Below are positions 16,993 through 24,799 of a DNA stretch of 64,000 nt, one piece after another. How positions within the stretch are numbered: the first letter of the stretch is position 1; each line of letters opens with the position of its first letter. Origin of the DNA: an uncultured Collinsella sp. (lineage in GTDB: Bacteria; Actinomycetota; Coriobacteriia; Coriobacteriales; Coriobacteriaceae); assembly GCA_900542085.1 (NCBI GenBank), contig UQMK01000002.1, forward strand, positions 1-64,000. Reading direction: 5' to 3'. Position numbers and translations under genes: made by a program. The notes beneath the pieces were generated by a model, which did no database searches, had not been told where the DNA came from, and saw only the letters and a list, made by a program, of their open reading frames with translations.

Positions 16993-17023
16993 AGCCCGAC
17001 TACCACGGTAGCCGGGCTTTTTT
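16993..17023 (+). terminator. Terminator of the tRNA-Gly-Cys-Gly cluster
   Basis: AGCCCG and CGGGCT with an inner CTAC/GTAG stem, followed by seven Ts. Confidence 0.92.
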
Positions 17024-17162
17024 GTACTCATCGCCTGGGCTCGAACCCGAGAGGGAGCGAGCGTTTTGGGACGTGGCTGTTGCGTTGTTTGCCGCGGATG
17101 TCAGCTTTGGGCGTATCATCGTGGGCATCTCGCAAAACCTCGTTGCAAGGGAGACACACCCC

Positions 17163-18896
17163 ATGGCCACAGAAAAGTCCTCTTCGCGCTCATGGATGTC
17201 CGATGCCGCGATCTATCAGATCTATCCGCGTTCGTTTAAGGATTCGACTGGTTCGGGTCTGGGCGATATCGCGGGCATTACCCAGAAGATGGACTATCTT
17301 GAGCGGCTGGGTATCGAGGCCATCTGGCTGAGCCCGTTTTACCCATCGCCTCTTGTCGATGGTGGCTATGATGTGGCGGACTACTGCGATGTCGATCCAC
17401 GTCTCGGCTCGCTTGACGACTTCGATGACATGATCGCTGCGGCTCACGCGCGCGGCATCAAGGTCATCGTCGACATCGTGCCCAACCATTCATCCAGCCA
17501 GCACCCCTGGTTCAAAGCCGCTCTTGCCGCCGGCCCCGGATCGCCCGAGCGCGCCCGTTATATCTTCCGCGATGGTCGCGGCGAGCATGGCGAGCTGCCT
17601 CCCACCAATTGGAATGCCAACTTTGGCGGCCCCGCATGGACGCGTGTTGCGGACGGTCAGTGGTATCTGCACATGTTTACGCCCGAGCAGCCGGACTTTG
17701 ACTGGTCATGCCCCGAGGTTCATGCGCTCTTTTGCGACGTCCTGGCGTTTTGGAGCGATCGAGGCGTCGACGGCTTTCGCATTGATGTGGCGCAGGGTCT
17801 CGTCAAGGATCTCGACCGCGATGACCTCGACCGGTGGCATCTCGCCGAGGGCGATGACATGGTTGACGACGGCACCCATCCGCTGTGGGACCGCAATGAG
17901 GTCCACGAGATCTATCGCGAGTGGCGCCGCGTGTTCGACCGCTATAATCCGCCGCGCAGTGCCGTTGCCGAGGCGTGGGTGCTGCCCGAGCGCCAGTATC
18001 TCTACGCGCGTCCCAGCGAGCTTGGCCAGACATTCAACTTTGAGTTTGCCAAGGCCACTTGGACCTATGATGACATGCACACTGCAATCGAGAAGGGCTT
18101 GAAGGCAGCCGTCGAATCCGATTCCGCCTCGACCTGGGTACTCTCCAACCACGACGTGCCGCGCGTGGCGACACGCTATGCCCTGCCGCAAATCAAGGCG
18201 ACGCGCTACCACCAGATTGCGCTCGACTGGCTCTTGCGCGACGGGTCGTCTTATGACGAGGACCGTGAACTCGGCGAGCGCCGCGCGCGGGCGGCCCTTC
18301 TGCTTGAACTGGCGCTTCCGGGCTCGGCATACGTGTATCAGGGTGAGGAGCTCGGCCTTTTTGAGGTGGCTGATATCCCGTGGGCTGCACTCGAAGACCC
18401 TACTGCGACCAATACGCACGGACCGAAGCGCGAGAAGGGGCGCGACGGCTGTCGTGTGCCCCTGCCGTGGATAGCGGCGGACGATCCCGCGCAGGGCGGA
18501 TCGTTTGGGTTTTCGCCGGCGGACGCCGATGTGGCGCCCCATCTGCCACAGCCTGCATGGTTTTCCGATTACGCTGCCGATAGGGAAGAGGCGGACCCGA
18601 CATCGATGCTTGCGCTCTATCGTGACGCCCTCTGGCTGCGGCGCAAACTGCGCGGGTGTACCAACGATCTTGCGTGGCTCGATCTTGACGGGCGCACCGG
18701 TCTTGCGGATGGTGCCGAGGGCGCTGAGGGCGGCGTCATCGCCTATCGCCGTGACAACGGCTGGGCGTGTGTGACGAACTTTGGTGCAGCACCCGTGGAG
18801 CTGCCGGCGGGCAGGGTCCTGCTCGCCTCATCACCGCTTGCAGACGGCAGACTCGCGCAGGACAGCTCTGCTTGGATCATGCTCGGTGAGATGTAG
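17163..18896 (+). CDS. GH13 alpha-glucosidase (oligo-1,6-glucosidase type)
   Basis: 577 residues; a retaining alpha-glucosidase of the alpha-amylase superfamily that splits glucose from malto- or isomalto-oligosaccharides. Conserved regions: AIYQIYPRSF, WLSPFYPSPLVDGGYDVADY, DIVPNHSS, GFRIDVAQG with the nucleophile Asp near 207, EAWV with acid/base Glu near 270, and SNHD with Asp331. No signal peptide, so it is cytoplasmic and acts on imported sugars. The ATG at 17163 follows AAGGGAGAC; the open frame extending back to 16713 runs through tRNA genes and is not coding. No sugar transporter is adjacent. Confidence 0.9.
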   Translation: MATEKSSSRSWMSDAAIYQIYPRSFKDSTGSGLGDIAGITQKMDYLERLGIEAIWLSPFYPSPLVDGGYDVADYCDVDPRLGSLDDFDDMIAAAHARGIKVIVDIVPNHSSSQHPWFKAALAAGPGSPERARYIFRDGRGEHGELPPTNWNANFGGPAWTRVADGQWYLHMFTPEQPDFDWSCPEVHALFCDVLAFWSDRGVDGFRIDVAQGLVKDLDRDDLDRWHLAEGDDMVDDGTHPLWDRNEVHEIYREWRRVFDRYNPPRSAVAEAWVLPERQYLYARPSELGQTFNFEFAKATWTYDDMHTAIEKGLKAAVESDSASTWVLSNHDVPRVATRYALPQIKATRYHQIALDWLLRDGSSYDEDRELGERRARAALLLELALPGSAYVYQGEELGLFEVADIPWAALEDPTATNTHGPKREKGRDGCRVPLPWIAADDPAQGGSFGFSPADADVAPHLPQPAWFSDYAADREEADPTSMLALYRDALWLRRKLRGCTNDLAWLDLDGRTGLADGAEGAEGGVIAYRRDNGWACVTNFGAAPVELPAGRVLLASSPLADGRLAQDSSAWIMLGEM

Positions 18897-18945
18897 GTGC
18901 CTCTTGCGGAGAGTTTGCGTTTGCCTGTACCTTCCGCGGCGGCTG

Positions 18946-18974
18946 ATGCCCTCGCGAGGCTCGCGAGGGCGTCG
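18946..18974 (+). terminator. Hairpin after the GH13 gene
   Basis: GATGCCCTCGCGA and TCGCGAGGGCGTC form a stem of about 13 pairs with a three-base loop. There is no T-run, so it may be a weak or factor-dependent stop. Confidence 0.5.
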
Positions 18975-18978
18975 CAAA

Positions 18979-19025
18979 ACTTTTCAAAAAAAGTTCTTGC
19001 ATAGGATGCGGGCATCACGTAAGAT
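18979..19025 (+). promoter_or_regulatory. tRNA-Gly/Val promoter with palindromic upstream element
   Basis: ACTTTTCAAAAAAAGT (18979-18994), then TC, -35 TTGCAT (18997-19002), 17-base spacer, -10 TAAGAT (19020-19025). A slightly degenerate copy of the element seen at 13148 and 16622. Confidence 0.78.
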
Positions 19026-19037
19026 TAATCCTCGTAA

Positions 19038-19113
19038 GCGGACATGGCTCAGTTGGTAGAGCACAACCTTGCCAAGGTTGGGGTCGCGGGTTCGAGCCCC
19101 GTTGTCCGCTCCA
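19038..19113 (+). tRNA. tRNA-Gly (anticodon GCC), copy 3
   Basis: Identical to the copies at 16682 and 16909. Three bases separate it from tRNA-Val. Confidence 0.97.
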
Positions 19114-19116
19114 TTT

Positions 19117-19191
19117 GGGCGTTTAGCTCAGGGGGAGAGCGCTTCCCTGACACGGAAGAGGTCAGAAGTTCAAATCTTCTAACGCCCACCA
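19117..19191 (+). tRNA. tRNA-Val (anticodon GAC)
   Basis: 75 bases with CCA. Acceptor GGGCGTT / AACGCCC, anticodon stem CTTCC-CTGACAC-GGAAG giving GAC, T-arm AGAAGTTCAAATCTTCT. Confidence 0.96.
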
Positions 19192-19200
19192 AATGTTCGC

Positions 19201-19236
19201 AGCTCAGAGGCTATGTCCTCTGGGCTGTTTTGTTTT
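19201..19236 (+). terminator. Terminator after tRNA-Val
   Basis: AGCTCAGAGG and CCTCTGGGCT pair (one T-G) around a six-base loop, followed by a T-rich run. Confidence 0.85.
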
Positions 19237-19552
19237 TTGCCACCAAGCACGCCGCCAAAAAAGTCACCAAATATTGATCCAAGGTCTGTACGCGATGGTC
19301 TTCGTATCCCGTAGGGGTGCCGGCAGATTGCATGTGTCTTGGCCCATCGTGACCGCAACATGTTGGTCAAGCATAATCTTTTGGAATCTTTTGGCGTGAG
19401 CGGCTTGGTTTTGGTAGGATTTGTCAGCGGCTTGACAAGGGGGTTTTATAACTGCCATGCAGGTAGCCGTGTTGGTAACGTTTTACCGACTTGCCAGGAG
19501 CCCCTCATAATTAATGCGTCTGCAAATTGACCAATTGCTTTGACCTGCTGAA
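19237..19552. other. Gene-free stretch before the nrd promoter
   Basis: No open frame here has a ribosome site or a recognisable product. A small inverted repeat GGTAACG / TTTTACC occurs near 19474-19487. The A/T content rises towards the promoter at 19569. Nothing else can be supported. Confidence 0.4.
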
Positions 19553-19598
19553 ACACTATATGTTGTGTTTGACCTAAAAAAAGAATACAGGATATAGA
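19553..19598 (+). promoter_or_regulatory. NrdR-like box and promoter of nrdD
   Basis: ACACTATATGTTGTGT (19553-19568) closely matches the NrdR box consensus (acaCwATATATwGtgt), the operator of the ATP/dATP-sensing ribonucleotide reductase repressor. It directly abuts a -35 TTGACC (19569-19574), followed after 18 bases by -10 TATAGA (19593-19598). A degenerate second half-site may overlap the -10 region. The position would let NrdR repress nrdD. Confidence 0.7.
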
Positions 19599-19753
19599 TG
19601 CCTCTTTGTCGTATGATAGATGGCGGACAGAGAGCGAGAACCTTATTCGCCCCATTTGGATGGATCTTTGAGCCCCTGGATTGGTTGCGAGGATTGTCCG
19701 CATGAGGGCCTATGGTTATCGAGAACACAGATTGCGCAACGGCGCCGCAAGAC

Positions 19754-19786
19754 AGGGCCAAACCCTGCCGGGCATCGTTTGGCCCT
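19754..19786 (+). other. Hairpin in the nrdD 5' leader
   Basis: AGGGCCAAA and TTTGGCCCT-type arms pair across a GC-rich loop, about 40 bases before the nrdD start. The leader from the proposed promoter is roughly 220 bases long. I see no match to the cobalamin riboswitch box. Confidence 0.4.
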
Positions 19787-19824
19787 GAAGCGCAATGAGG
19801 CTACGATGCGAAAGAGGCAAGAGG

Positions 19825-22047
19825 ATGAAGATCATCAAGCGCAGCGGCACCGAGGTTACTTTTGACATCGATAAGATCGTCAATGCGATCCGCGCCGCAA
19901 ACTTGGAGGTCGAGGAAGGCTCTCGCCTTACCGACCGCCAGGTGATCTATGCGGCACAAAACGTCGCCGAGGCATGTGAGAAGGCCGGTCACACCGTATC
20001 GGTCGAGGAGATCCAAGATCTGGTCGAGGACGAGATCATGCGTCTCGACTGCTACGAGGTCGCTCGCCACTACATCATCTATCGCTATGTTCAGAGCCTG
20101 AAGCGCCAGAAGAACACGACCGATGACAAGATCCTGTCGCTGATTGAGTGCAATAACGAAGAGGTCAAGCAGGAGAACTCTAACAAGAACCCGACCGTCA
20201 ACTCCGTTCAGCGCGACTACATGGCCGGCGAGATTTCCAAGGACCTGACGCAGCGCGTGCTGCTGCCCCAGGAGATCGTGGATGCCCACAACGAGGGCCT
20301 GATTCACTTCCACGATTCGGACTACTTCGCCCAGCACATGCATAACTGTGACCTGGTGAACCTGGAGGATATGCTCCAGAACGGCACCGTTATCTCGGGC
20401 ACGCTGATCGAGAAGCCGCACAGCTTCTCGACTGCTTGCAATATCGCGACGCAGATTATCGCCCAGGTCGCCTCTTCCCAGTACGGCGGTCAGTCGATTT
20501 CGCTGACCCACCTGGCTCCGTTTGTCGAGGTGAGCCGCCAGAAGATTCGTGTCGAGGTTGCCCGCGAGCTCGAGGAGCTTGGCGTCTCTGCGTCTGCCGA
20601 GAAGGTCCGTGAGGTCGTTGAGGACCGTCTGCGTGACGAGATCCGTCGCGGCGTCCAGACGATTCAGTATCAGGTCGTGACCCTTATGACCACGAATGGC
20701 CAGGCGCCGTTCGTGACGGTCTTTATGTATCTCAACGAGGCCCGTACGCCTCAGGAGAAGCACGACCTTGCCATGATCGTGGAGGAGACGCTTCGCCAGC
20801 GCTACGAGGGCGTTAAGAACGAGGCCGGCGTGTGGATTACCCCGGCATTCCCCAAGCTTATCTATGTGCTCGAGGACGATAACGTTCACGAGAATTCCCC
20901 GTACTTCTATCTGACCCAGCTGGCTGCCAAGTGCACCGCCAAGCGCATGGTGCCCGACTACATCTCTGAGAAGAAGATGCGTGAGCTCAAGCTGTCTAAG
21001 GGTGAGACCGCCGGCAATGGCGATTGCTACACCTGCATGGGTTGCCGCAGCTTCCTGACGCCCGACCGTTCGGGCAACGGCTTTAACAATGTCGCCAACG
21101 CGCTGAACTATGACCCGACCAAACCTAAGTACTATGGCCGCTTTAACCAGGGTGTTGTGACCATCAACCTGCCCGATGTCGCACTGAGCTCGCATCAAGA
21201 CATGGACAAGTTCTGGAAGATCTTCGACGAGCGCCTTGAGCTGTGCCATCGTGCCCTGCTGTGCCGTCATGAGCGCCTAATGGGCACACTTTCTGATGCC
21301 GCGCCGATCCTTTGGCAGTACGGCGCCCTGGCGCGCCTTAAGAAGGGCGAGACGATCGACAAACTGCTCGTGGGCGGCTATTCCACCATCAGCCTGGGGT
21401 ATGCCGGTCTGTATGAGTGCGTCAAGTACATGACGGGCCACAGCCACACCGAGAAGGAAGGCACGCCGTTTGCCATGGCCGTCATGCAGCACATGAACGA
21501 CAAGTGCGCCGAGTGGAAGGCCGAAAGCGATATCGACTTCTCGCTGTACGGCACCCCGCTTGAGTCGACGACCTACAAGTTCGCCAAGTGCCTGCAGCGC
21601 CGTTTTGGCATTATCCCGGGCGTGACGGACAAGGGCTACATTACCAACAGCTACCATGTCCATGTGTCCGAGGAGATTGATGCTTTCGATAAGCTCAAGT
21701 TTGAGGGCATGTTCCAGCAGCTTTCGCCGGGCGGTGCCATTTCCTACGTCGAGGTTCCTAACATGCAGGACAACCTTAAGGCTGTCATTCGCGTGATGCA
21801 GTACATCTACGACAACATCATGTATGCCGAGCTCAACACCAAGAGCGATTACTGCCAGGTGTGCGGCTATGACGGCGAGATCAAGATTGTCGAGGATGAC
21901 GGCAAGCTGGTGTGGGAGTGCCCCAACTGCGGCAACCGCGATCAGGAGAAGATGAATGTCGCTCGCCGTACGTGCGGCTACATCGGTACCCAATTCTGGA
22001 ACCAGGGTCGAACCGAGGAGATCCGCGACCGCGTGCTGCATCTCTAA
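19825..22047 (+). CDS. nrdD: Anaerobic (class III) ribonucleoside-triphosphate reductase
   Basis: 740 residues. It reduces NTPs to dNTPs under anoxia using a glycyl radical. An ATP-cone occupies about residues 1-95 (IIKRSGTEVTFDIDKIVNAI), the allosteric site for dATP/ATP. The C-terminal zinc site shows CQVCGYDG and CPNC, and the glycyl-radical loop RRTCGYIG lies near the end. The start at 19825 follows GAGGCAAGAGG; a start at 19795 would add ten unsupported residues. nrdG lies 427 bases downstream. The upstream NrdR-like box suggests repression by NrdR. Confidence 0.97.
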   Translation: MKIIKRSGTEVTFDIDKIVNAIRAANLEVEEGSRLTDRQVIYAAQNVAEACEKAGHTVSVEEIQDLVEDEIMRLDCYEVARHYIIYRYVQSLKRQKNTTDDKILSLIECNNEEVKQENSNKNPTVNSVQRDYMAGEISKDLTQRVLLPQEIVDAHNEGLIHFHDSDYFAQHMHNCDLVNLEDMLQNGTVISGTLIEKPHSFSTACNIATQIIAQVASSQYGGQSISLTHLAPFVEVSRQKIRVEVARELEELGVSASAEKVREVVEDRLRDEIRRGVQTIQYQVVTLMTTNGQAPFVTVFMYLNEARTPQEKHDLAMIVEETLRQRYEGVKNEAGVWITPAFPKLIYVLEDDNVHENSPYFYLTQLAAKCTAKRMVPDYISEKKMRELKLSKGETAGNGDCYTCMGCRSFLTPDRSGNGFNNVANALNYDPTKPKYYGRFNQGVVTINLPDVALSSHQDMDKFWKIFDERLELCHRALLCRHERLMGTLSDAAPILWQYGALARLKKGETIDKLLVGGYSTISLGYAGLYECVKYMTGHSHTEKEGTPFAMAVMQHMNDKCAEWKAESDIDFSLYGTPLESTTYKFAKCLQRRFGIIPGVTDKGYITNSYHVHVSEEIDAFDKLKFEGMFQQLSPGGAISYVEVPNMQDNLKAVIRVMQYIYDNIMYAELNTKSDYCQVCGYDGEIKIVEDDGKLVWECPNCGNRDQEKMNVARRTCGYIGTQFWNQGRTEEIRDRVLHL

Positions 22048-22058
22048 TACCGCTCCGG

Positions 22059-22197
22059 GGCTGAACCGAGAGGGCCGCTTGGGCATTTGCTCGCTATTTC
22101 GGACAGTCCTGCGCAAGACGAAGGCCACATTAAGTGGCCTTCTTTGCGTGCGGAACTCATATCGAGCAAAAGCCCAAGCGGCCCTCTCGGTTCAGCC
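22059..22197 (+). repeat. Nested hairpin element E2 after nrdD
   Basis: 35-base inverted arms (22059-22093 and 22163-22197) with one mismatch, starting 11 bases after the nrdD stop. Inside, CGCAA-GAAGGCCAC pairs with GTGGCCTTC-TTGCG around attaa. The architecture is that of the element at 12677-12803, and fragments of its core are shared (CGGACA, TTGCGT, GCGGA), but the internal-loop strands differ in length, so it is a diverged or independent relative. Confidence 0.7.
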
Positions 22198-22375
22198 AAG
22201 TTGATGTAGCTGAGATGCAGCACGCGGTCTGCTCACCCCTCGAAGTTCTTAGCGGAAATGAGTTGACTTGCAACAACGGTTTGCTTGCGGAGTCGGTTGA
22301 GCTGCAACAAAGTATTTATTGGACCTCGAACCCTATACTCGATGTTCGCTTCGTTCATTGAGTTACCCTTTGCAT

Positions 22376-22459
22376 GAGGCCGGGGCATATCGTCCCGCCC
22401 GCAGTTTCGCAGGCCGCAGGCCGAGAATGTTTGAGGACGGGATGATATGCCCCGGCCTC
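22376..22459 (-). repeat. Nested hairpin element E4, just upstream of nrdG
   Basis: 22-base inverted arms (22376-22397 and 22438-22459) with one G-T pair. Read on the minus strand the interior begins GTCCTCAAACATTC and ends with GCGAAACTGCGGGC, matching the cores at 12677-12803 and 12985-13109 (GTCCTC..ACAT.C and CTGCGG), with a very short inner hairpin GGCC-tgc-GGCC. The element ends one base before the nrdG ribosome site, so in the plus-strand mRNA it could shield or time translation of nrdG. The rest of the gap 22198-22375 holds nothing recognisable. Confidence 0.72.
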
Positions 22460-22474
22460 CCGGGAGAGTTACCT

Positions 22475-23056
22475 ATGAACTACGCGAACATTAAGTATTT
22501 CGACATTGCTGATGGGGAAGGTGTTCGTACTTCTCTGTTTGTGAGTGGGTGCCGTCGTGGGTGCAAGAACTGCTTTAACTCTGTCGCGTGGGACTTTGCT
22601 GCGGGCGACCCCTTTGATCGCACCGTCGAGGACAAGATTATCGAGAGTCTTGACCATCCCTTTATTGATGGCCTGACGATTCTGGGTGGCGAGCCCATGG
22701 AACCCGAGAATCAGGCGGGTCTCGTTGACTTTATCGAACGCGTGCGTGCGGCCTATCCTGTGGAGTCGGGGAAGACCATTTGGTGCTTTACCGGCGACGT
22801 GCTCGAGGAACTTATGCCGGGCGGCCGTCATCATACCGAGGTGACGGACCGTATCCTTGCCTGCCTCGATATGTTGGTGGACGGCCCGTTCGTTCAAGAC
22901 CTGTACGATATCTCCTTGCGTTTTAGGGGTTCGAGTAATCAGCGGGTGATCGACATGAACGCCACGCGCACTCGTGCCGCGCGCGAGGGCGTTTCGCTTT
23001 GCGACGCTGTGGAGCTTTGGCGAGACGATCCGGTCTATTCGACCCATACTATGTAG
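22475..23056 (+). CDS. nrdG: Anaerobic ribonucleotide reductase activating protein
   Basis: 193 residues, a radical SAM enzyme that makes the glycyl radical on NrdD. The cluster motif appears as CRRGCKNC (CxxxCxxC) near residue 23-30, and ILGGEPM is the SAM-binding glycine motif. The ATG at 22475 has GGGAGAG upstream and gives the family start MNYANIKYFDIADGEGVR; the open frame from 22319 includes the hairpin element and is not coding. It may share the nrdD transcript or use a promoter in the gap. Confidence 0.95.
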   Translation: MNYANIKYFDIADGEGVRTSLFVSGCRRGCKNCFNSVAWDFAAGDPFDRTVEDKIIESLDHPFIDGLTILGGEPMEPENQAGLVDFIERVRAAYPVESGKTIWCFTGDVLEELMPGGRHHTEVTDRILACLDMLVDGPFVQDLYDISLRFRGSSNQRVIDMNATRTRAAREGVSLCDAVELWRDDPVYSTHTM

Positions 23057-23122
23057 CTTGTGGCCGATGCCGGAGGGCGTGGTACCATAGCGCGAACGCA
23101 AAATCGGAAGAGTGAGGCCTAG

Positions 23123-23680
23123 ATGGTCGATCAGGAAAAAGTTGAGACCGCCATAAAGCTGTTGCTTGAGGGCATAGGCGAGGACCCAACTCGTGAGGGC
23201 CTGCTGGAGACGCCGGCACGCGTCACCCGCATGTATGGCGAGATTGCCGGCGGCATGGACCAGAGCGCTGAGGAGCACCTGTCCAAAACTTTTGCCGTCG
23301 CTTCGAACGATTTAGTTATCGAGCGCGACATCACGTTTTACTCGCTGTGCGAGCACCATCTGCTGCCGTTTTATGGCAAGGCTGCGATCGGCTATATCCC
23401 TAACGGCCGCGTGGCGGGTCTGTCTAAGCTTGCTCGCACGGTTGAGGTCTATGCCCGTCGTCTGCAGCTGCAGGAGCAGCTGTGTACACAGGTTGCCGAT
23501 GCCCTCATGGAATATCTTGCCCCCCAAGGGGCAATCGTGCTGATGGAAGCCGAGCATATGTGCATGACCATGCGCGGCGTGCAAAAGCCCGGTACCAAGA
23601 CCGTAACGCTTGCTCGTCGCGGTGTCTTTGAGACCGATCCGTCGCTCGAGGAGCGATTCTTTAGGATGCTGGGCCGCTAA
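23123..23680 (+). CDS. folE: GTP cyclohydrolase I
   Basis: 185 residues. It converts GTP to dihydroneopterin triphosphate, the first step of folate synthesis. The catalytic zinc and substrate motifs are visible: CEHHLLPFYGKAAIGYIP, VAGLSKLARTVEVYARR, QVADAL and MTMRGVQKPG. The ATG follows GGAAGAGTGAGG. It is 2 bases from the next gene, beginning the small folate cluster folE-HD-folB. Confidence 0.96.
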   Translation: MVDQEKVETAIKLLLEGIGEDPTREGLLETPARVTRMYGEIAGGMDQSAEEHLSKTFAVASNDLVIERDITFYSLCEHHLLPFYGKAAIGYIPNGRVAGLSKLARTVEVYARRLQLQEQLCTQVADALMEYLAPQGAIVLMEAEHMCMTMRGVQKPGTKTVTLARRGVFETDPSLEERFFRMLGR

Positions 23681-23682
23681 CC

Positions 23683-24264
23683 ATGAGAGTCGTCAACGAC
23701 TTTGCATCGAAGACCGATGAAGGAACGTCGCGTCGCGGCTTTATGGCTTCGGGCCTGACTCCCTTTGGTGCCATGCCTCGCATTGATTACATCTGTGCCA
23801 ACGGACTGTTCCGGCGGCATCTGGGAAACATTGCGCAGTTGGAATCGGGGCGCATCTTTTGCCGCCACGGTATCGACCATCTGCTGGATGTCGCCCGTAT
23901 TATGTGGATCAAGAATCTCGAGGAAGAGCTCAAATTTGACCGCGAGGTCATCTATGCCGCGGCACTTCTTCACGATATCGGCAAAGATGAACAGTATGAA
24001 TCGGGTATATCCCATGATGTTGCAAGCGAACGCGTCGCCGATGCGATTCTCGGCGGCATGCCCGAAGACGTGGCGTTTGAGCCGGCAGATGCCGCAGCCA
24101 TTAAGACGGCCATTCTGGGCCATCGAAAGCTGCGCGTGAACAGCCAGCCGCTTGAGCGTCTGCTCTATGCAGCCGACAAAGCGTCGCGCGCCTGCTTTGC
24201 ATGCCCTGTGCGCAATGCCTGCAACTGGAGCGATGATAAAAAGAACCTGTCGATTCGCGTGTAG
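23683..24264 (+). CDS. HD-domain hydrolase in folate cluster
   Basis: 193 residues. The HD-superfamily metal ligands are visible: FCRHGIDHLLDV, LLHDIGKDEQYE, and AILGHRK with ADKASR further on. The C-terminal part carries CFACPVRNAC, a cysteine cluster that could bind a metal. HD proteins of this kind occur beside folE/folB in other Gram-positives and are presumed phosphohydrolases; whether it removes phosphates from dihydroneopterin triphosphate here is only inference from position. It starts 2 bases after folE, so co-translation is likely. Confidence 0.8.
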   Translation: MRVVNDFASKTDEGTSRRGFMASGLTPFGAMPRIDYICANGLFRRHLGNIAQLESGRIFCRHGIDHLLDVARIMWIKNLEEELKFDREVIYAAALLHDIGKDEQYESGISHDVASERVADAILGGMPEDVAFEPADAAAIKTAILGHRKLRVNSQPLERLLYAADKASRACFACPVRNACNWSDDKKNLSIRV

Positions 24265-24307
24265 TCGGTATGCGCGGTCGGGGTTCTGAACGAAGGAGAC
24301 GATCGCG

Positions 24308-24793
24308 ATGACTAACAAAAAGCTGCCCGAGAATGCAACCAAGACCGAGGGTGCCGAGCTTGCCCGTCGTGGCAGGGGCGAGATTTCCGCCGCAACGGCG
24401 GTGCCCCATGTGAGCTATGACGATCTGCGCCATGCCGACCGTATTGTCATTGACGGGCTTGAGGTTTTTGCCAACCATGGTGTGTATCCCGAGGAGAACG
24501 CGCTGGGCCAGAAGTTCATCGTGTCCTTGGTGCTCTATGCCGACCTGCGCGCTGCGGGGGAGCACGATAACCTGGACGCCTCGATTGACTACGGCTCGGT
24601 GTGCCACGATGTCGATGGCTATCTGCGCGAGCATACGTTTAAGCTCATCGAGGCGGCAGCTGAGGGTACGGCCCAGATGCTGCTGCGCCGTTATCCCTCG
24701 CTGCTTGGTGTGCGCATCAAGCTCGATAAGCCTTGGGCGCCCGTCGGTCTTCCCCTGGCAAGCTGCGGTGTCGAGATCGAGCGCGTGCGCTAA
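24308..24793 (+). CDS. folB: Dihydroneopterin aldolase
   Basis: 161 residues; the C-terminal 120 are FolB: DRIVIDGLEVFANHGVYPEENALGQ with the catalytic Glu and the conserved tail LPLASCGVEIER. The first 35 or so residues are a low-conservation extension. It converts 7,8-dihydroneopterin to 6-hydroxymethyl-dihydropterin and glycolaldehyde. The ATG at 24308 has GAAGGAGACGATC upstream. folP and folK are not adjacent, though in some species they are fused or elsewhere. Confidence 0.9.
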   Translation: MTNKKLPENATKTEGAELARRGRGEISAATAVPHVSYDDLRHADRIVIDGLEVFANHGVYPEENALGQKFIVSLVLYADLRAAGEHDNLDASIDYGSVCHDVDGYLREHTFKLIEAAAEGTAQMLLRRYPSLLGVRIKLDKPWAPVGLPLASCGVEIERVR

Positions 24794-24799
24794 CCGGTT

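Noticed and set aside
16713..17162. In-frame extension of the GH13 gene through the tRNA-Gly-Cys-Gly cluster
   Set aside because: The region consists of tRNA genes and terminators; the ATG at 17163 has a ribosome site and gives the normal N-terminus.
19600..19824. Cobalamin riboswitch before nrdD
   Set aside because: The long leader invited the idea, but the conserved B12 box is not present.
19620..19865. Small protein of 81 codons upstream of nrdD
   Set aside because: No ribosome site, overlaps the nrdD start in another frame, and the composition is not protein-like.
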